Shown one piece after another: positions 34,077 through 42,751 of a DNA stretch of 64,000 nt (its first letter is position 1; each line of letters starts with the position of its first letter). Source of the stretch: Bacteroidaceae bacterium (GTDB lineage: Bacteria > Bacteroidota > Bacteroidia > Bacteroidales > Bacteroidaceae); assembly GCA_017509605.1 (NCBI GenBank), contig JAFWPH010000052.1, forward strand, positions 1-64,000. Direction: 5' to 3'. Made by a program: the position numbers and the translations under genes. Below the pieces are notes generated by a model that searched no databases, had not been told where the DNA came from, and worked only from the letters and a program-made list of their open reading frames with translations.

Positions 34077-36134
34077 ATGCCAAAAAAAGAAACTAAGAAT
34101 GCCACTAAGTCAGTGGCTAACCACCAACTCGGAATCGTGAAGCACGACGGTTGGCTTGAGCCTTTCTCCGATGCCATCAACGGCCGTCACCAGCATGTGA
34201 TTGACAAACTGGGCGAACTGACCCAAGGCGGCAAGCAGACCCTGAGTGACTTCGCCTCCGGATATATGTATTTCGGACTCCACCGTACCGACAAGGGATG
34301 GGTGATGCGTGAGTGGGCGCCCAATGCCACAGAGATATACCTTGTTGGCGATTTCAACAACTGGAGCGAGTTGCCCCAGTACAAGATGAAGCGTATCGAC
34401 AACGGCAACTGGGAAATCAAACTCAAGCCGAGGGCAATGAAGCATGGCGACCTCTTCAAGCTTCATGTCCATTGGAATGGAGGCTGGGGTGAGCGCATTC
34501 CCGCCTGGATCAACCGCGTTGTTCAGGACGAGCGGACCAAGGTGTTCTCCGCACAAGTGTGGGCCCCAGAGGAGCAATATGTGTTCAAGAAGAAGAACTT
34601 CAAGCCCAACACCTCTCCACTGCTTATTTACGAGTGCCATATCGGCATGGGGCAGGACGCAGAGAAAGTGGGCACCTACAATGAGTTCCGTGAGAACGTC
34701 TTGCCGCGTATCAAGAAAGAAGGCTACAATTGCATCCAGATCATGGCTATTGCCGAACATCCCTATTATGGCAGCTTCGGTTATCATGTGAGCAATTTCT
34801 ACGCACCCTCCAGTCGTTTCGGTACCCCAGAGGAACTGAAACAGTTGGTTGACGAGGCCCATAGCATGGGTATAGCCGTGATCATGGATATCGTCCACTC
34901 GCATGCCGTGAAGAACGAGAACGAGGGATTGGGCAACTTTGCCGGCGATCCCTGCCAGTACTTCTACCAGGGTGACCGTCGTGAGCATCCCGCATGGGAC
35001 TCCCTCTGCTTTGACTACGGCAAGAACGAGGTACTCCATTTCCTCCTGTCCAACTGCAAGTACTGGCTGGAGGAGTTCCATTTCGATGGCTACCGTTTTG
35101 ATGGTGTGACCTCCATGTTGTATTACAGCCATGGTCTTGGAGAGGCCTTCTGTGGCTATGGCGACTACTTCAACGGACACGAGGATGACAACGCCATCTG
35201 CTATCTCACATTGGCCAACCTGCTCATCCATGAGGTGAAGCCCAAGGCTATCACCATCGCCGAGGAGGTGTCGGGTATGCCGGGATTGGCAGCTCCCTTC
35301 AAGGACGGTGGTTACGGTTTCGACTACCGCATGGCCATGAATATCCCCGACTATTGGATCAAGACCATCAAGGAACAGAGCGACGAGAACTGGAAACCCA
35401 GTTCCATGTTCTGGGAAACCACCAACCGCCGTGCCGACGAGAAGACCATCAGCTATGCTGAGAGCCATGACCAGGCACTTGTGGGCGACAAGACCATTAT
35501 CTTCCGTCTCATTGATGCCGACATGTACTGGCACTTCAAGAAGGGCGACGAGAACATGGCCGCCAACCGAGGCATCGCCCTCCACAAGATGATTCGCCTG
35601 CTCACCCTTTCCACCATCAATGGCGGCTACCTCAATTTCATGGGCAATGAGTTCGGTCATCCCGAGTGGATTGACTTCCCGCGCGAGGGCAACGGCTGGA
35701 GCTACAAGTACGCTCGTCGTCAGTGGAATCTGGTCGATAACCACGAACTCTGCTACCATTACCTTGGTGACTTCGACGAGGCCATGATTAAACTCGTGGG
35801 TGGTGAGAAGAACTTCCAGAAGACGCCCGTGGTAGAGGTGTGGCACAATGACGGTGACCAGATTCTCGCATTCTTCCGCGGCGACCTGCTCTTCGTGTTC
35901 AACTTCAGTCCTGTTAACTCCTACACAGACTATGGTTTCATCGTTCCACAGGGAGGCTACGATGTGGTGCTCAACACTGATTCCAGTCTTTATGGAGGCA
36001 ACGACCTTGCTGACGACTCCCTGCGTCATTTCACCAACTATGATCCCATTTACGAGAAAGACGGAAAGGGTTGGCTGAAACTCTATATCCCTGCCCGCAG
36101 TGCAGTGGTTCTGCGACGCAGCAAAGACGAATAA
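34077..36134 (+). CDS. glgB: 1,4-alpha-glucan (glycogen) branching enzyme
   Basis: GlgB makes the alpha-1,6 branches of glycogen. The protein has 685 residues. An N-terminal CBM48-like domain (about 55-170, MREWAPNATEIYLVGDFNNW) is followed by the GH13 barrel. The catalytic motifs read DIVHSH, GYRFDGVTSM (nucleophile Asp), IAEEVSG (acid Glu) and AESHDQ (third Asp). The sequence style, such as ECHIGMGQDAEKVGTYNEFRENVLPRI, is closer to eukaryotic-type branching enzymes than to E. coli GlgB. This is an impression, not an alignment. It is followed after 7 bp by a membrane protein gene. Confidence 0.95.
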   Translation: MPKKETKNATKSVANHQLGIVKHDGWLEPFSDAINGRHQHVIDKLGELTQGGKQTLSDFASGYMYFGLHRTDKGWVMREWAPNATEIYLVGDFNNWSELPQYKMKRIDNGNWEIKLKPRAMKHGDLFKLHVHWNGGWGERIPAWINRVVQDERTKVFSAQVWAPEEQYVFKKKNFKPNTSPLLIYECHIGMGQDAEKVGTYNEFRENVLPRIKKEGYNCIQIMAIAEHPYYGSFGYHVSNFYAPSSRFGTPEELKQLVDEAHSMGIAVIMDIVHSHAVKNENEGLGNFAGDPCQYFYQGDRREHPAWDSLCFDYGKNEVLHFLLSNCKYWLEEFHFDGYRFDGVTSMLYYSHGLGEAFCGYGDYFNGHEDDNAICYLTLANLLIHEVKPKAITIAEEVSGMPGLAAPFKDGGYGFDYRMAMNIPDYWIKTIKEQSDENWKPSSMFWETTNRRADEKTISYAESHDQALVGDKTIIFRLIDADMYWHFKKGDENMAANRGIALHKMIRLLTLSTINGGYLNFMGNEFGHPEWIDFPREGNGWSYKYARRQWNLVDNHELCYHYLGDFDEAMIKLVGGEKNFQKTPVVEVWHNDGDQILAFFRGDLLFVFNFSPVNSYTDYGFIVPQGGYDVVLNTDSSLYGGNDLADDSLRHFTNYDPIYEKDGKGWLKLYIPARSAVVLRRSKDE

Positions 36135-36141
36135 CTGAACA

Positions 36142-37317
36142 ATGAATTATAACAACCCAGTACCAGAGCGGACACGCGGAGTGATACGTTTCACTCTATC
36201 AGTGCTGTTCATCCTCTATACGTTCTTCTACCTCTACCGCATCCAGGGCGACCTGCTGGCAGAGGCGCAGTTCGTGTTCTCCAAAGGTGTGACCACCTAC
36301 CACAGGCTGATCGGAGCCGTCATCATCACAGCAGTGCTCTATTTGCTGCAGTGGATTGTGAATCTGCTCACCCGTGTGCCCAATCGCTGGTATGCGCTGA
36401 CCTTCTTCCCGTCGTTCCTCACACTGACGGTGCTGACCGATATCAACACCAAGATACTTGATGACTTCTCATTCGGCAACTGGACTTGGATTTATCCGGT
36501 GTTGATGGTGTTGTTTGTCATTCTGATGTTCTTTCTGTCGAACATGCCGCCAGAGAACAGTGATGACGCAGACGCTACCATGGCCACTTTCCTCTGGCCT
36601 AACTACTTGACAATGGCTGCGATGATTGCAGTCTCTGCAAGTATCCAAGGCACTAACGATGTGTATCATTACGAGCTCAGGGCTGAGACATTGGTTATGG
36701 AAGGCAAGTTCCAAGAGGCCGCAGAGGTGGGTGCGAAATCGCATGCCACCTCTCCGCGGCTCACTGAGCTTCGTGCATATGCCCTTTCCAAAGAAGGCAA
36801 GCTCGGCGATTGTCTGTTCACCTATCCTTTGGACAGTGTGGGCAAGCAACTGATACTGATAGGTGACTCCATGAGTCATCACCGTTTCACTTATCAGGAC
36901 ATCTGCAAAGACCTCGGGGCAACATGTGGCAAGAACATCCACACTTGTGCGGGGTACCTCAAGGTGATGATGGCCACCGACACCCTCAAAAGAAAGGAGA
37001 CCTCACAGCTGAATGACTATTATCTATGCACGTTGCTGCTCAACAAAAAACTGGACCTTTTCGCCGACTCGCTGATGTCCATGTGTATCTTCTCCGACTC
37101 GCTCACCAGCAAGTACAAGGACTTGCCAAGGGCGTATCGTGAAGCTGCCGTCTTGTCGCAGAATTACTTAGTGGATTATATCGATGAGGAGATGGAAGGG
37201 CGTTACCATGACTATTGTCAACTGAGGGACAGTTACAACAACGCTTTGGAGCGCAGGAACTACCTCCGTCGAGAGTTTGGTGACACCTATTGGTGGTATT
37301 ATGATTATGTGAGGTAG
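36142..37317 (+). CDS. Membrane protein, possibly DUF6057 family
   Basis: I do not recognise a function. The 391-residue protein has about five hydrophobic helices in its first 170 residues (around 15-33, 50-72, 83-100, 115-133, 150-165). A soluble helical domain follows; its repeating helix pairs (ETLVMEGKFQEAAEVGAKS, LRAYALSKEGKLGDCL) look TPR-like. It ends in an aromatic run, YWWYYDYVR. It starts 7 bp after glgB, so is probably co-transcribed. The DUF6057 label is from memory and should be searched. Confidence 0.75.
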   Translation: MNYNNPVPERTRGVIRFTLSVLFILYTFFYLYRIQGDLLAEAQFVFSKGVTTYHRLIGAVIITAVLYLLQWIVNLLTRVPNRWYALTFFPSFLTLTVLTDINTKILDDFSFGNWTWIYPVLMVLFVILMFFLSNMPPENSDDADATMATFLWPNYLTMAAMIAVSASIQGTNDVYHYELRAETLVMEGKFQEAAEVGAKSHATSPRLTELRAYALSKEGKLGDCLFTYPLDSVGKQLILIGDSMSHHRFTYQDICKDLGATCGKNIHTCAGYLKVMMATDTLKRKETSQLNDYYLCTLLLNKKLDLFADSLMSMCIFSDSLTSKYKDLPRAYREAAVLSQNYLVDYIDEEMEGRYHDYCQLRDSYNNALERRNYLRREFGDTYWWYYDYVR

Positions 37318-37407
37318 AGGATTTGGATCGTTTAGAAATACATGTCAAAAACCAGCTCATCTATTAAGAAATCAGAAACTGGAAAAAGCAAAACAAACAT
37401 ATCAATT

Positions 37408-37821
37408 ATGACAAAAAAATTATTACTGATTACCACATTTCTGGTCCTGATGTTCGGCATGGAAGCCAATGCCAAGAAATTCCCCGTGCTGAGATTCGAG
37501 AAGACAACCATTGATTTCGGCGACCTCGATCCCGACAATCCTGTAGCGACTTGTGTGTTCAAGTTCACCAATGTCGGGAAGTCCAAGTTGATTATCAACC
37601 AAGTGAAAACCAGTTGTGGATGTACCACAGCAGACTACACCAAAGACCCCATCTCTCCAGGCGGAACGGGTTATATCACAGTGAAGTATGACGGCACAGG
37701 CAATCGTCCAGGACGCATTGTGAAGGGCATACAGGTCTTCAGCAATGCCAAAGACGGTATGGCGCGTATCTTCATCCGTGGCGAACTGAAGTCTTTGCCA
37801 CGTGAGCATAAGAACAGGTAA
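37408..37821 (+). CDS. DUF1573 domain protein, exported
   Basis: The start at 37408 (MTKKLLL) gives 137 residues with a signal peptide (about 1-22). The frame is open upstream to 37342, but that part is Ser/Lys-rich and precedes the natural signal sequence. One DUF1573 Ig-like domain follows, with typical DFGDLDPDNP, CVFKFTNVG, VKTSCGCTTADYT and PGRIVKGIQVFSN blocks. DUF1573 proteins are common exported single-domain proteins of Bacteroidota with no known activity. A terminator follows the stop. Confidence 0.9.
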   Translation: MTKKLLLITTFLVLMFGMEANAKKFPVLRFEKTTIDFGDLDPDNPVATCVFKFTNVGKSKLIINQVKTSCGCTTADYTKDPISPGGTGYITVKYDGTGNRPGRIVKGIQVFSNAKDGMARIFIRGELKSLPREHKNR

Positions 37822-37842
37822 GCTCTCCTTGGTCACATAAGA

Positions 37843-37879
37843 AACCGCCCTGACAGCATGATGTCAGGGCGGTTCCTTT
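37843..37879. terminator. Bidirectional terminator
   Basis: A perfect 13-bp GC-rich stem (37843-37855 with 37862-37874) closes a 6-nt loop between two convergent genes. The trailing T-run on the plus strand is short. Confidence 0.75.
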
Positions 37880-37919
37880 GTTATAGGGTTGTGCAATCTC
37901 TCTGAGTTGTCAGGTTTGA

Positions 37920-40082
37920 TTATTTCACCACCACTTTCTGTTTGCCGACGATGTAGATGCCTTTTGAAAGGCCTTGTGTGGCTTTGTCGCGGCTGACAGC
38001 TGAGCGCACCTGCTGTCCAGAGAGCGTGTAGACGTTTACGGGGAGGTTGCTGTTGTCGGTGGAGATGTTGTGGATGGCGTTGGTGTTGTCACCGGCATAA
38101 TCCACAGACACTAACTCTGCACCAGTCTTTGAAGCGTCGATGTGGATGTTGAAGACAAACACAGCCTTGGCCTTTTTACTGCCATTGTTGTAAACCAGTG
38201 CCTGGGCGATGGTGTAATTGCTGCCGTTAGGGCATTTTCCTGGATACTGTCCGATGCTGAATGTCATCACTCCAGGCAAGAACTCTGAGAAGACGTAGGA
38301 ATTGCCAGACCATTCCACTACACTGCCGTTGTTGCTGAACCAGTGACCATAGCCGTTGGCTGTTGATTTGTTGGAGATGAGTGTGCCATCGGCTTTTGCG
38401 GGATAGAACATCACTTTGTCCTTTCCTGGGCCTGCGCTGCTGTAAGTCGTTAATTTTGCAGCGATGTCTGACATACTCATTTGGAAGGCAGTGCCCAGCA
38501 TGGCCGCGGCTTTTCCACCAATCGTGATGCTGGTGCCATTATAGGCAGTTGCGTTGTGTGGGAAATAGAGGTCGTAAGTGAAAGTGATGTCATCAATCTC
38601 ACGGCCGTCGAGTACAGGACTGACATAGACAATGGCTTTGGTGGCGTCCAAGTCTGTGTTGCTGAACTCCAGTGTATAGGGCCATTGGTCGTCGTTGCCG
38701 GGAGAGTCGTCCCATTTGTGCTGGAAATAACGGGTTGGAGCAGGCACCACCATGAGCCACAATTTGTTGACGTTCTCAGGTACGGTGAATTTCACGTCGC
38801 AAGAAGTCTTACCTCGTCCAGTACAGTAGATGGTATCCACGCTCTCATAGACCCGGGTACCGTCGTTGAGCAACGCCACATAACCCAGACGGAAGCCACG
38901 TGAGGCTGCAAGACCTACAGTGTTGTACTTGGTGCGGCCAGATGCCTGAAAAGAACTGTTGCCATTGAGGTATTCAGCGGGGTCGCCTTCGGCCAATTCC
39001 GCACCCGAGGCAAGCGCGGTGAAAGTGGTGGTCACTTCAGTGCCAGCCGCTGGCACGTTGAGTGGTACGGCATTGAAACCTGTGCTTTGCGGACAACTGG
39101 AGTAAGCCACTTGGTACTGTCCCTCACCATTCAGTACTGCGGCATATCGGAAATCACCGATGAAGGGGTTGCGGTATGGTTTGCAGGCATCCCAATCCCA
39201 TGTCACGCAGTGTGCGGCATAGTCGTAGTAGCGACGGAAGAGTTCCTCTACGTTCCAGTTTTGCTGGAGCATGAGAACTTCGTTGAAGTCGAGTACTTGG
39301 TTCACAGGGTAGTTCCATACATCGGATACCGCTTTCACACCATAGTGCTGCACCAGATAGTAGAAGAGCCAATAACTCTGGTAGCGGTGCCATTCGTGGG
39401 TGAAAGCAAGGTTGTGGGAGTTGCGGAACACGAAGATGCTTTGGTCGAACATCAGTTCAGGGTAACTCTGCACCGACTGCCATTGTGCGGTCTGTTCCCA
39501 GGTGACAGAACCATTACCCACAGCGCCATGGAAACCTGTCTGCACATTTGGAAGAGTGCCCTGTTTGGAGGCCTCGGAATAGCACATATAGTGGAAAGAG
39601 TGGCCGATTTCGTGTGCTACTGACTGCCCTACGGGATGACAAGCCCAAGGGCTGAGCCAGATAGCTGAGACTTGGTAGTCGTAGCCAGAACCCACGCAAA
39701 TCCAGTCTGCAGAGTGGTTGATCAGTACCATTACCTTGTATTTGTTGAGGTTGGAGTTCTTTGGGTCAACAAATCCCAGTTGATTGATTTCGAGGTCGAA
39801 AAACTCCTCGCATTTTTTCAAGAGGTCATCGATATCTACCCTATAGGTGGAAGGAGCGTTAGTAGGTATGGTATTGCCATAATATTTGTCCCAATAGACG
39901 ATGATGTTGTCGCTTTCCTTGCTTCGGCTCTCCGACCAAGTGTATTTGTTGTTGGGATCTTCCTTGGCGTAGATGAGCGTGTCCGTGCGGTTGCGCCATT
40001 CATAAGGGATGTAGTGCTGCTTCTGGGCGTAGGCACAGAGCGTGCCTATGCAAATCATCAAAGATAGTAAAAGTCTTTTCAT
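37920..40082 (-). CDS. Secreted HExxH protein with DUF4859-like C-terminal domain
   Basis: The 720-residue protein has a signal peptide (1-19, ending AYAQ). The N-terminal domain (about 40-330) contains VAHEIGHSFHYM with H157, E158 and H161, a zinc metallopeptidase-like motif, and resembles the DUF6055 type. A middle beta domain follows. The C-terminal part (about 510-660), with FSIGQYPGKCPNGSNYTI, matches the repeats of the protein at 45909. The last residues GIYIVGKQKVVVK form the tail shared by other secreted proteins here. Peptidase activity is inferred. It converges on the DUF1573 gene and lies 3' of GH127. Confidence 0.8.
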   Translation of the reverse strand: MKRLLLSLMICIGTLCAYAQKQHYIPYEWRNRTDTLIYAKEDPNNKYTWSESRSKESDNIIVYWDKYYGNTIPTNAPSTYRVDIDDLLKKCEEFFDLEINQLGFVDPKNSNLNKYKVMVLINHSADWICVGSGYDYQVSAIWLSPWACHPVGQSVAHEIGHSFHYMCYSEASKQGTLPNVQTGFHGAVGNGSVTWEQTAQWQSVQSYPELMFDQSIFVFRNSHNLAFTHEWHRYQSYWLFYYLVQHYGVKAVSDVWNYPVNQVLDFNEVLMLQQNWNVEELFRRYYDYAAHCVTWDWDACKPYRNPFIGDFRYAAVLNGEGQYQVAYSSCPQSTGFNAVPLNVPAAGTEVTTTFTALASGAELAEGDPAEYLNGNSSFQASGRTKYNTVGLAASRGFRLGYVALLNDGTRVYESVDTIYCTGRGKTSCDVKFTVPENVNKLWLMVVPAPTRYFQHKWDDSPGNDDQWPYTLEFSNTDLDATKAIVYVSPVLDGREIDDITFTYDLYFPHNATAYNGTSITIGGKAAAMLGTAFQMSMSDIAAKLTTYSSAGPGKDKVMFYPAKADGTLISNKSTANGYGHWFSNNGSVVEWSGNSYVFSEFLPGVMTFSIGQYPGKCPNGSNYTIAQALVYNNGSKKAKAVFVFNIHIDASKTGAELVSVDYAGDNTNAIHNISTDNSNLPVNVYTLSGQQVRSAVSRDKATQGLSKGIYIVGKQKVVVK

Positions 40083-40114
40083 TTGTTAATGTTTTAATTA
40101 TAAGGTAAATATAT

Positions 40115-40162
40115 TTATAGACGCTATAGATTCTATAGTTTCTATAGTCTCTATAGCGTCTA
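40115..40162. repeat. TTTCTATAG 9-bp tandem repeat
   Basis: Five imperfect units (ACGCTATAG, TTTCTATAG, TCTCTATAG) lie between the GH127 stop and the start of the HExxH gene. Confidence 0.75.
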
Positions 40163-40177
40163 TTATTGGTTTGGGGG

Positions 40178-42610
40178 TTATTTCACACTCCATTCGAATA
40201 CACCGCAGGAATGCTGTTCGGGCTGAACAATCTCCAGTTTCACGGCAGAAGTGGTCACAGGGTCGAAGTTCACGACATTGGGCGCGCCCTTAACAGTACC
40301 GTAGCCAGAGGGGTTCTTCACCTCCTGCCATTCACCGCTGTTGTCCTTGTAGTAGATTTTCCACTCCTTGGGCACACGGCATCCACCCCAAGGTCCGTCG
40401 TCGAACCAATAGACGGTGCTGGTGCTGATGGTGGCAGCCTGTTTGAAGTCATACTGCAACCACTCAGTGGAATTGTTCTTGGGCCACCAGTGGGTGTAAG
40501 GCACGGAACGGTCGTTGCCGTCGCTTGGCACCAGTCGGTCATTAATGGCGCTGAGTGCGGGCAGACGACGCTGTGAAGCAGAGACCTTGCTCTCGGATGC
40601 CAATGATGGTGGCAGGGCCGGAGTAGTGGCATTGAGGTCGATAGGCATCCATACAGTCATGTTGCCGTTGCCTCGATGTGCCCAGGCGTAATAGGGGATA
40701 AGAACCAGACGCTCATCCTTGGTGTTGAGGCGTCCTCTGTCGTCGAAATTCAGGGTTTGTGCGTCGGTGGTGATGGTCTTGACGGTGGTGCCTTCAATCA
40801 CTTTCTCACCCATGGTGTATTGAGGTTCTTGGTTGAGGAGCACGGACAGCACGTCGCAGTCGTTGTCGGGCCATTCGGCGCAATACACCAGCGGACCACG
40901 CTCGATTTCTGCGCGTCCTTTGTCTTGTGTCACTCTGCCATTGGCTTTTACCAGACGAGGTTCCATGTCGAAGTGCACGTTCACTTTGTCGCCCGATTTC
41001 CACTTGCGGTCGATGACAAAGTATCCGTCTTTCAGCTCACATTCCACTTTCTGGCCGTTGAGTGTCACGGTATAACCGAGGTGTTTTCCATCCACATAGT
41101 TGTAGAGGTCGCTTGGCACCACTTGTCCTCTTACCCATCCAGGGATGCGGATATTGAGAGCAAACTGACTGGATGCTTTCTTCATGGTCATCTCAATGTC
41201 GCCGTCCCAGGGGTAGTTGGTCTTCTGCACGAAAGTGACGTTCTTTCCACCCACCTTCACGTTCGTCTCATTACCGGCAAAGAGGTTCACATAGAACGAG
41301 TTGCCCTTCACTGCGTAGATATATTGTGGAAGAGAAGGAATGAAACGTGCGGCGTTGCTGGGGCAGCATGCGCAACCGAACCAAGCCTGACGTTGGTGCT
41401 GGCCCATGCTCTGCAGTGGGTTGGGGTAGAAGAACCGTCCTCCGTCGATGGAGATACCGCTGATGACACCGTTGTAGAGTGTACGCTCCAAAGCATCATA
41501 ATACTTCGATTCGCCGTGGAGCAAGAACAAACGATAGTTGAGATAAACCTGTGCGATGGCGGCGCAAGTCTCGCAATATGCCGACATATTGGGCAGTTCG
41601 TAGTTCTTGCCAAAAGCCTCACCACTGGAAGTGGCGCCAACACCACCGGTGATGTAGTATTTCTTCGAGACGATGTTGTCCCAGATACGGTCAATGGCGT
41701 CGATGTAGCTCTTGTCACCCGTAAGGGCAGCCACATCAGCCATACCGGCATACATGTATCCAGCGCGGACAGCATGACCAACAGCCTCATCTTGTTGCAG
41801 AACAGGGATATGGCTCTGGCTGTACTCGGTCTTGATGGTTGTGTAACCGCGTTTGTCGAGGAAGAACTTGGCCTGGTCGAGATATTTCTTGTCGCCTGTG
41901 GCAATGTAAAGCTTTGCCAGTCCCATTTCGGCAATCTGGTGTCCGGGCACCACACAAGCCTGTCCTGGCTTGTCACCCACCTCACGGCACACGCAGTCGG
42001 CGAACTTCATGCACACGTTGAGCAGCGACTTCTTTCCTGTGGCGTAGTAGTGTGCCACGGCAGCCTCGCAGAGGTGTCCGAGGTTGTAGAACTCATGGCT
42101 CAGGTCTTCTACCTTCGACCAGCGTTTTGGACCAGCCCATCCGTGTGGATGCTCAGGATTCTGTGTTCTTGCCGTGTAGAGGTAACCGTCGGGTTCCTGT
42201 GCACTGGCGATGACGGCGATGACCGAGTCAACGTATGCCTCGAGTTTCTTGTCGGGGTAGGTCTGGAGAAGATAACTCGCTCCTTCGATAGTCTTGTAGG
42301 GGTCGGTGTCGTCGAAGGTGTAGCCCATAACGCCATCCACCTTGAACACCTTGGATGGATCTTTCAGATGTTCTGCCGCATTGGAGAAATTGGTGTAGCG
42401 TCCTTCAGACTCACATTTACTGAACGCCAGTGGAATAGTGACATTTCGGCTGGCTTCCAGTCGCTGTCCCCAGAAGGTACCTGGAGTGACCTTTACACTT
42501 GTGAAAGGAACAGGTGTGATGGGGTAGCCGGACTTGTCGTTTTGGGCCAGTGCGCCTTGGGCAAAAAGTGCCGAAAGCGCCATCAACAATAAAATCTTGT
42601 GCTGTCTCAT
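40178..42610 (-). CDS. GH127 family enzyme, likely beta-L-arabinofuranosidase
   Basis: The 810-residue protein has a signal peptide (1-22, ending ALAQ), the alpha/alpha-barrel of GH127 (about 40-470), beta domains and a C-terminal discoidin-like domain (about 690-810). The zinc-thiolate site of the family is visible: E347 and C349 in CETCAAIA, C415 and C416 in CACCPSN. In characterised members one of the paired Cys is the nucleophile. The family removes beta-L-arabinofuranose, for example from hydroxyproline-rich plant proteins or pectin side chains. With GH43 upstream it suggests arabinose-glycan use. Confidence 0.92.
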   Translation of the reverse strand: MRQHKILLLMALSALFAQGALAQNDKSGYPITPVPFTSVKVTPGTFWGQRLEASRNVTIPLAFSKCESEGRYTNFSNAAEHLKDPSKVFKVDGVMGYTFDDTDPYKTIEGASYLLQTYPDKKLEAYVDSVIAVIASAQEPDGYLYTARTQNPEHPHGWAGPKRWSKVEDLSHEFYNLGHLCEAAVAHYYATGKKSLLNVCMKFADCVCREVGDKPGQACVVPGHQIAEMGLAKLYIATGDKKYLDQAKFFLDKRGYTTIKTEYSQSHIPVLQQDEAVGHAVRAGYMYAGMADVAALTGDKSYIDAIDRIWDNIVSKKYYITGGVGATSSGEAFGKNYELPNMSAYCETCAAIAQVYLNYRLFLLHGESKYYDALERTLYNGVISGISIDGGRFFYPNPLQSMGQHQRQAWFGCACCPSNAARFIPSLPQYIYAVKGNSFYVNLFAGNETNVKVGGKNVTFVQKTNYPWDGDIEMTMKKASSQFALNIRIPGWVRGQVVPSDLYNYVDGKHLGYTVTLNGQKVECELKDGYFVIDRKWKSGDKVNVHFDMEPRLVKANGRVTQDKGRAEIERGPLVYCAEWPDNDCDVLSVLLNQEPQYTMGEKVIEGTTVKTITTDAQTLNFDDRGRLNTKDERLVLIPYYAWAHRGNGNMTVWMPIDLNATTPALPPSLASESKVSASQRRLPALSAINDRLVPSDGNDRSVPYTHWWPKNNSTEWLQYDFKQAATISTSTVYWFDDGPWGGCRVPKEWKIYYKDNSGEWQEVKNPSGYGTVKGAPNVVNFDPVTTSAVKLEIVQPEQHSCGVFEWSVK

Positions 42611-42751
42611 AATTAGTTGTTATTAGTTGTCGTTATTTTTATGCGAATTAGTTGCAATTTTAAGCTTTTTTCTTCAATTCTCAAAGGAATATGCATAAAA
42701 TTGTGATGATGACACTTATTTTCCTGATAAGATGTATTTTTATACTGTCAA

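Noticed and set aside
34110-36029. 639-codon open frame on the minus strand opposite glgB
   Set aside because: It is antisense to a clearly conserved glgB, its product is Val- and His-rich without family features, and codon bias of the sense gene explains the lack of stops.
40676-42592. 638-codon open frame on the plus strand opposite GH127
   Set aside because: It mirrors the GH127 gene and shows no recognisable protein features; the GH127 frame carries the zinc-cysteine motifs.
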